Below, piece after piece: positions 7,317 through 10,886 of a stretch of DNA of 10,886 bases (within the stretch, counting starts at the first letter, position 1; each line of letters begins with the position of its first letter). This DNA comes from Coemansia sp. RSA 922 (taxonomy: Eukaryota > Kickxellomycota > Kickxellomycetes > Kickxellales > Kickxellaceae): positions 1 to 10,886 of the forward strand of contig JANBQS010000883.1 of NCBI GenBank assembly GCA_027577415.1, written 5' to 3'. The notes under the pieces are model-generated. The model had not been told where the DNA came from. It ran no database searches and saw only the letters and a list, made by a program, of their open reading frames with translations. Position numbers and translations under genes: made by a program.

Positions 7317-8735
7317 TTACTTGGGCCATTCCAACAGTTTCCTTGACAACACCCCTAAGAACTCCTTGGTGCCAGTGCTCGTATTTCTACTTGCGATGAA
7401 AGAAAGGAATGGGTAGTATTCCTGCAACTCGGTTGGATAAACCCTCAAGAGCAGCCTATCATCAAACTTGTTGGTTTTGAGTGTTTGCAGAGCGATTAAG
7501 CCATCAGAGTCAGCAATAGAACCACCCTTGTTGCCATATGCGCCATTACAATCCAATGCCATGTCGAAAGATTGCGCCATACCGCCGTCCTCAGCAATAG
7601 ATAGGCATAGGCTCTCCACCCACGTTTTTACCATGTCGCATATCTGGGAGTTCGTCATCTGCCTAATGCCCTTTCCTGTTACAATCAAGAGTGACTGTAG
7701 GGATTCTCCGGTAATCACTGCGAAGAGCTCGTCGAGAATAGCGCCTGTCAATCTATCGACTTGAAGGCCACACATTGTTGCGAGAAAGTAACAGAGGCGT
7801 GGCGCAAGTACCATTGTTTTGGACTCTCCCATCAGCCCTAGGTGCTGTGGAATATCTAGAGTCAAATATCTAAACTCATGGCCAGTGCAGCATATAAAGT
7901 CCATGTTGGCAGCCTCAGGCGACCAGTGCCTGAAACCCTCCATGTCGGCTAGCATCAGCATGAATTCTCGAGGGTCGACGCCCAGTGGTACCAGCTTGCA
8001 GCCAAACATGTGACGATAAATGACGATAAAGAGATCAAAGTGGCAGCATAAAAATGGCCCGAAGACAAAGAGGATGCGCTGGTACGTTACCTTGTTTCCC
8101 AGCTGATCGTGGATTTTACTTGCTGAATCACGTTGGTCGACAGAATCGCACTCTCCGAGTTCGCATAGACTAAATAGCATATCGTATCCCCTTATTTTTG
8201 ACGAGGAGTCAGCATTGGGTAGATCACCCTTCATGCTAGAGGAAGCTTTCTTGCTCGCGCTAGGCCCATTGTCTTCTTTGTCAGACGAGATTTCGATTAT
8301 TTCAACCGGTGGACCAATTGCTTGGTGCTTGCGTAGTGGTGCAGATTTTGGCCCGTCATCAGGTAGGGCCTGGGCCTTTCCTTTCTCGGCCGCAGTAGGA
8401 CGAGTAACTGACAATGTTGCGGCTGGAGCAGCGACAGAACTGGCAACGGATGAAGTCGCGGCGACAGGACTGACAGAAGATGTAGTCACGGCGACATAGT
8501 CGTAGGAAGCGGGCAGTTCACGCTGAAGGAGCAAAACTGCGGCTTGAATGCCAGCCATGGAAATAGCTCCAGGATTTCCCACTAAGTGAGCCAGGCTACC
8601 CAGTAGCCCGCTTTGCACTTCGAAATTGACATCAAATTCATCGAGCTCCTCGGTATCTGCGCTCTGGGTGGGCTCTAGCTTCGCAGGAGCAGGGCTATCA
8701 GGGACGTTTCTATCGTTGTGGGCGGGGTTCTCCAT
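7317..8735 (-). CDS. Uncharacterised protein with disordered N-terminus and SIM-like motif
   Basis: I do not recognise a family. The frame is uninterrupted from ATG 8735 to TAA 7317 (472 codons). Residues 1-180 look disordered. They include an acidic patch (TEELDEFDVNFEV, 28-40), a Val/Ala/Ser/Thr-rich run (81-112), basic residues (KHQ, SKK), and a hydrophobic-acidic motif VEIIEISSDKED (144-155) that fits a SUMO-interacting motif. Residues 181-472 look folded and mainly helical, with several Cys residues (C230, C231, C246, C282, C283). No catalytic signature, zinc finger or signal peptide is evident. Residues 216-247 form a very hydrophobic stretch that might instead be a 96-base in-frame intron. 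It has a TATA box and a pyrimidine-rich leader, so it is probably expressed. A nuclear regulatory role would fit the SIM but is conjecture. Confidence 0.72.
   Translation of the reverse strand: MENPAHNDRNVPDSPAPAKLEPTQSADTEELDEFDVNFEVQSGLLGSLAHLVGNPGAISMAGIQAAVLLLQRELPASYDYVAVTTSSVSPVAATSSVASSVAAPAATLSVTRPTAAEKGKAQALPDDGPKSAPLRKHQAIGPPVEIIEISSDKEDNGPSASKKASSSMKGDLPNADSSSKIRGYDMLFSLCELGECDSVDQRDSASKIHDQLGNKVTYQRILFVFGPFLCCHFDLFIVIYRHMFGCKLVPLGVDPREFMLMLADMEGFRHWSPEAANMDFICCTGHEFRYLTLDIPQHLGLMGESKTMVLAPRLCYFLATMCGLQVDRLTGAILDELFAVITGESLQSLLIVTGKGIRQMTNSQICDMVKTWVESLCLSIAEDGGMAQSFDMALDCNGAYGNKGGSIADSDGLIALQTLKTNKFDDRLLLRVYPTELQEYYPFLSFIASRNTSTGTKEFLGVLSRKLLEWPK
7995..8090 (-). other. Candidate in-frame intron inside the unknown gene
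   Basis: On the minus strand, AAG|GTAACG at 8091/8090 and CTGCAAG ending at 7995 bound 96 bases, a multiple of three in phase 0. Removing them joins LGNK to LVPLG and drops residues 216-247, the most hydrophobic part of the protein. The donor hexamer equals that of the ClpX intron. Against it, AAG is a weak acceptor and no CTAAC-like branch site is visible. The region can also be read as coding. Confidence 0.25.
8271..8306 (-). other. SUMO-interacting-motif-like segment
   Basis: These codons give VEIIEI followed directly by SSDKED. That is the classical SIM arrangement: a short beta-strand of Val/Ile residues flanked by acidic residues and phosphorylatable serines (an SSDKED-type casein kinase 2 context). 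It lies in a region predicted to be disordered, where such motifs normally work. Confidence 0.5.
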
Positions 8736-8793
8736 TAGACAAAAAGAAACCGCGCCTAGGAAAAGAGCTTAGGGGAAGGGGGAGCAAAAAAGC

Positions 8794-8808
8794 AAAAAAA
8801 AAAAAAAA
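8794..8808 (-). repeat. T15 tract in the leader of the unknown gene
   Basis: A run of 15 A on the plus strand gives T15 on the minus strand. It sits between the TATA box and the ATG of the 472-codon gene, within a longer C/T-rich leader (about 8740-8880). Pyrimidine tracts of this kind are common in fungal 5' UTRs. It is also a site prone to length variation or sequencing error. Confidence 0.7.
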
Positions 8809-8887
8809 GGGCTCTAAAAGTGCGTGAAAGTTTCAAAAATGAGGAAAACAAAAGAAGGAACTGAGGAGAAGAAAGAGAAGGACGCCG

Positions 8888-8894
8888 TTTTATA
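8888..8894 (-). promoter_or_regulatory. Putative TATA box of the unknown gene
   Basis: TATAAAA on the minus strand, about 153 bases before the ATG at 8735, is followed by a purine-poor leader on that strand. The arrangement matches that upstream of the Argonaute gene in the same window. Confidence 0.45.
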
Positions 8895-9749
8895 CTCCAG
8901 GTGTGTGGGTAGGAAAACGATTGTGACAACCCCACAGACAACGCCACATACTCTTTTTGGTCCAAAGATACATTGTCCACAGACATCAGCGAGCAGCATA
9001 CAGACACGCGGCGATTGTTCTATTCAAATGGCGCAAGCTGCCAAGCCAAATGACAGAAAATCGGATAAAATTGGAGCCGATAATGACAAGAAATTGGGAT
9101 TCAAGCAACAGAGGGTGTTGGCTGGCTCATTTATTGTGGCGTGAACTGCCAGCTAAGCTGCTGTTTGGGGAAGAGTCTTGAGCGAGACACAAGCGATGCT
9201 GGACGTCATAAATATAATTGATGATATAGTGGGCCGAATAAATTACATGTTGGTTTCTGACTTGAAAATTGCTGCGGAAAAAATCCTAGAATAACACAAA
9301 AAAATGACCGTTTAATTCCAACAAAGTTACATTGCCATGTCATATAGCCATACACAAATAATCTTTGAATATCGCCAGGTGGGGCGTCTTTCTTGTCAAG
9401 GCACTGAAGCACCAGGCAACCATACACCGATCAAGCAACATTGTTATTGCAAATATAATTGTGCGAATTTTTTTAAACGAAGCACCGTACTCGCTGTCAA
9501 AAAATTGACGTTAGGACACAGCCATTGGTATTGCGCAATACTCCTACAAGCCACTCATCAAAATTGCCGAGAGCATAGAAATATTGTTACCTGAGGTCAA
9601 TCCAAAATGTAAAGAGTGTGTCTGACATCCACAAGTGGCCGGGGGTGGCCGAAAGCAAAATTTTCCCTTTGACCTAGTCAATTTAGAAGAACCACCGCAA
9701 AACTAGTGGTGTATAGATATTTAATCGACTTGCTACTCTAAATACTACA
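8895..9749. other. Intergenic spacer, no gene seen
   Basis: This AT-rich region lies between the promoter of the unknown gene and the 3' end of the DUF229 copy. Open frames on both strands are short, overlap each other and show no recognisable domain. A small inverted repeat ACCAC/GTGGT with a 10-base loop lies near 9691-9710. No RNA gene or mobile-element terminus is evident. Confidence 0.45.
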
Positions 9750-10728
9750 CTACGGTATAGCTGGGATCTTGCACATGCAAAAGTTGGGTCCAATCTTAGC
9801 TTCCTCGCATGCTCTTCCCGCCCTTTGTGCAGCAAACTGGGAGCGCTTCAAACTATCAGCTTCAAACTCTGGCTACTCAGCCAATACGCAGAGTGTATGG
9901 TAGGTCTCGAATGGCGTTACCAGTCTCTGCTCATTAGCTGCAAACGGCGATACCTTTTCCGATCCATGTTCGGTCTGGTATTTTTCCGAAAACTCGTGTA
10001 GCCACTCAGGAACCGATATGGCAAAGAACGGATTTTTATGCTCGATGCGGCCACTTTGCAAGAACGCAAAGTTGAGGCCCATGTGTAGACCGTGGTCCGC
10101 GCCTATAATCAACACTGTATCGTTGAGCTCGCCAGAATCTCGCATACTCGCCAAGAACGCCGCCAATGAATCGTCGACTGTCCTCAGAACCTCGCCAGTG
10201 CCATCATGCCCTTCTAGGAACGTAGCACTAATCATGTATGGTCATGCGTTCTTTTGATGAACCAGTTGCTTAGTGCGATACTCACTCAGCTCGGTTCGAA
10301 GCTGATATAGATAGTCAAACGCCCAGTCATGCGCATAGCGGCCATACAGGCAACGCGCAATCAGAGAACATGGTCCCTTGAAGTTACCATACGCGTTGCC
10401 AACATTCGGATAGTACTCGGGCAAACAGTACGGCGAAGATAGTTCGTAATCTAGACTGCGATTTCCGACAGAATATTCCTTTGACTTGTATTTGTTACCA
10501 GTGTATTCTTTTGCCCAGTCATCGCAACCGGTCTCTACGCGAGCCGTCACATAGCCATGGTCGCGGTAGTGCGCCCATATCGGGAGTGGGTTGGGCCGCG
10601 ACGGGGAATAGCTCGCCAATATATGACACCTTTGTGCTATTATCCGTGCTAAAGCTGACCAAGTGATGGGCGGTATAGTTCGAATAAGCGAGGGTTGACG
10701 GGCGGCTCGGCGGTTCACCGGCTCGCCT
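9750..10728 (-). pseudogene. DUF229-family (alkaline phosphatase/sulfatase fold) gene copy, interrupted
   Basis: The family is uncharacterised, with the fold of metal-dependent phosphatases and sulfatases, often secreted. From 10580 to 9750 a single minus-strand frame follows the family layout: IWAHYRDHGYVTARVETGC, DDWAKEYTG, LDYELSSPYCLPEY, a Cys and Trp block, PYMISATFLEGHDGTGE, VDDSLAAFL, the metal-site-like GADHG, EHKNPFFAISVPEW, RLVTPFETYHTL, and finally ACEEAKIGPNFCMC, ending at TAG 9752-9750. Two stops interrupt it in frame: TGA at 10244-10242 and TAG at 9875-9873. Both lie where homologous sequence continues on each side. Upstream of 10581 the family-like reading seems to shift by one base (10728-10581, with STKVSYIGELFP). 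The nucleophile motif of the N-terminal half (DSxSR type) is not visible in any frame to the window edge. Most likely this is a pseudogene. Readthrough, sequence error, or introns across the TGA are less likely alternatives. Confidence 0.75.
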
Positions 10729-10886
10729 TTAAACCGATTACCATGTTGTCGTCTGTCATTCTTTTGATCAGAAGAGTGCGCACAAACCTCTTTGTTGTTT
10801 TCGATTAACTTTTTTTTTCTCTCATTTTCTATTTTTAAAAAAAGCATTCTAGAGGAGTTTGAATCTTATAATCATGTCTGCACCCA
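10729..10886. other. A/T-rich flank at the window edge, no gene recognised
   Basis: On the minus strand the frame downstream of ATG 10847 is open and joins the DUF229 frame, but it codes for Lys/Asn-rich sequence from A-runs (10806-10840) with no family resemblance. It looks like non-coding sequence or an intron that happens to be open. The region should hold the N-terminal half of the DUF229 protein if the gene were intact, and it does not. Confidence 0.4.

Noticed and set aside
8215..8499. 94-codon plus-strand open frame
   Set aside because: It is antisense to the low-complexity Ala/Ser/Val region of the 472-codon gene.
8824..9144. 106-codon plus-strand open frame across the promoter of the unknown gene
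   Set aside because: It is Lys/Thr-rich, overlaps the TATA box and C/T-rich leader on the other strand, and shows no domain.
10242..10886. Stop codon reassignment or selenocysteine insertion as an explanation for the DUF229 TGA
   Set aside because: ClpX and Argonaute in the window terminate with TGA, a second different stop (TAG) also interrupts the gene, and I see no convincing SECIS-like structure downstream.
1..10886. CRISPR array, insertion sequence, LTR pair or terminal inverted repeats
   Set aside because: No regularly spaced repeats, paired long terminal repeats or transposase/reverse-transcriptase motifs were found on reading the window.

Overview
The window is eukaryotic nuclear DNA, most likely from an early-diverging filamentous fungus. 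The inference rests on a mitochondrial-type ClpX, a slicer-type Argonaute and a DUF229 family member on one contig, few and short introns, TATA boxes at about 110-160 bases before start codons, and intergenic gaps of 0.4-2.2 kb. Lineage below fungus cannot be fixed from this sequence; a zoopagomycete such as Kickxellales is only a guess.

Layout: (1) 1-2067, plus strand: 3' two thirds of a ClpX AAA+ unfoldase gene; its 5' end, with the targeting peptide, lies outside the window. One GT-AG intron (70-409) is inferred. (2) 2068-2447: short gap between convergent genes. (3) 5084-2448, minus strand: an intact, intronless Argonaute of 878 aa with the full DEDH slicer tetrad and the 5'-phosphate pocket. 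Its true start is the ATG at 5084. (4) 5085-7316: 2.2 kb without a convincing gene, holding the Argonaute promoter, a minus-strand coding-like relic with several stops (about 5451-6098), a plus-strand open stretch (6437-6919), an AT-rich patch and a perfect hairpin (7059-7087). (5) 8735-7317, minus strand: an unrecognised 472 aa protein with a disordered N-terminal half and a SUMO-interaction-like motif. (6) 8736-9749: promoter of that gene plus AT-rich spacer. (7) About 10728-9750, minus strand: a DUF229 (alkaline-phosphatase/sulfatase fold) gene copy with two in-frame stop codons and a probable frameshift, yet colinear with its family to the C-terminal cysteine motif.

The genes do not look like a functional cluster. 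ClpX acts in mitochondrial protein quality control, Argonaute in RNA silencing, and the others are unassigned. The strongest points for follow-up are the roughly 80-residue Gly/Asn/Ser/Pro-rich insertion in ClpX at the substrate-recognition (RKH) loop, retention of the ClpP-docking IGF loop in the same protein, the frame-preserved but stop-containing DUF229 copy, and the unknown SIM-bearing protein. I found no clear sign of a new multi-gene system.
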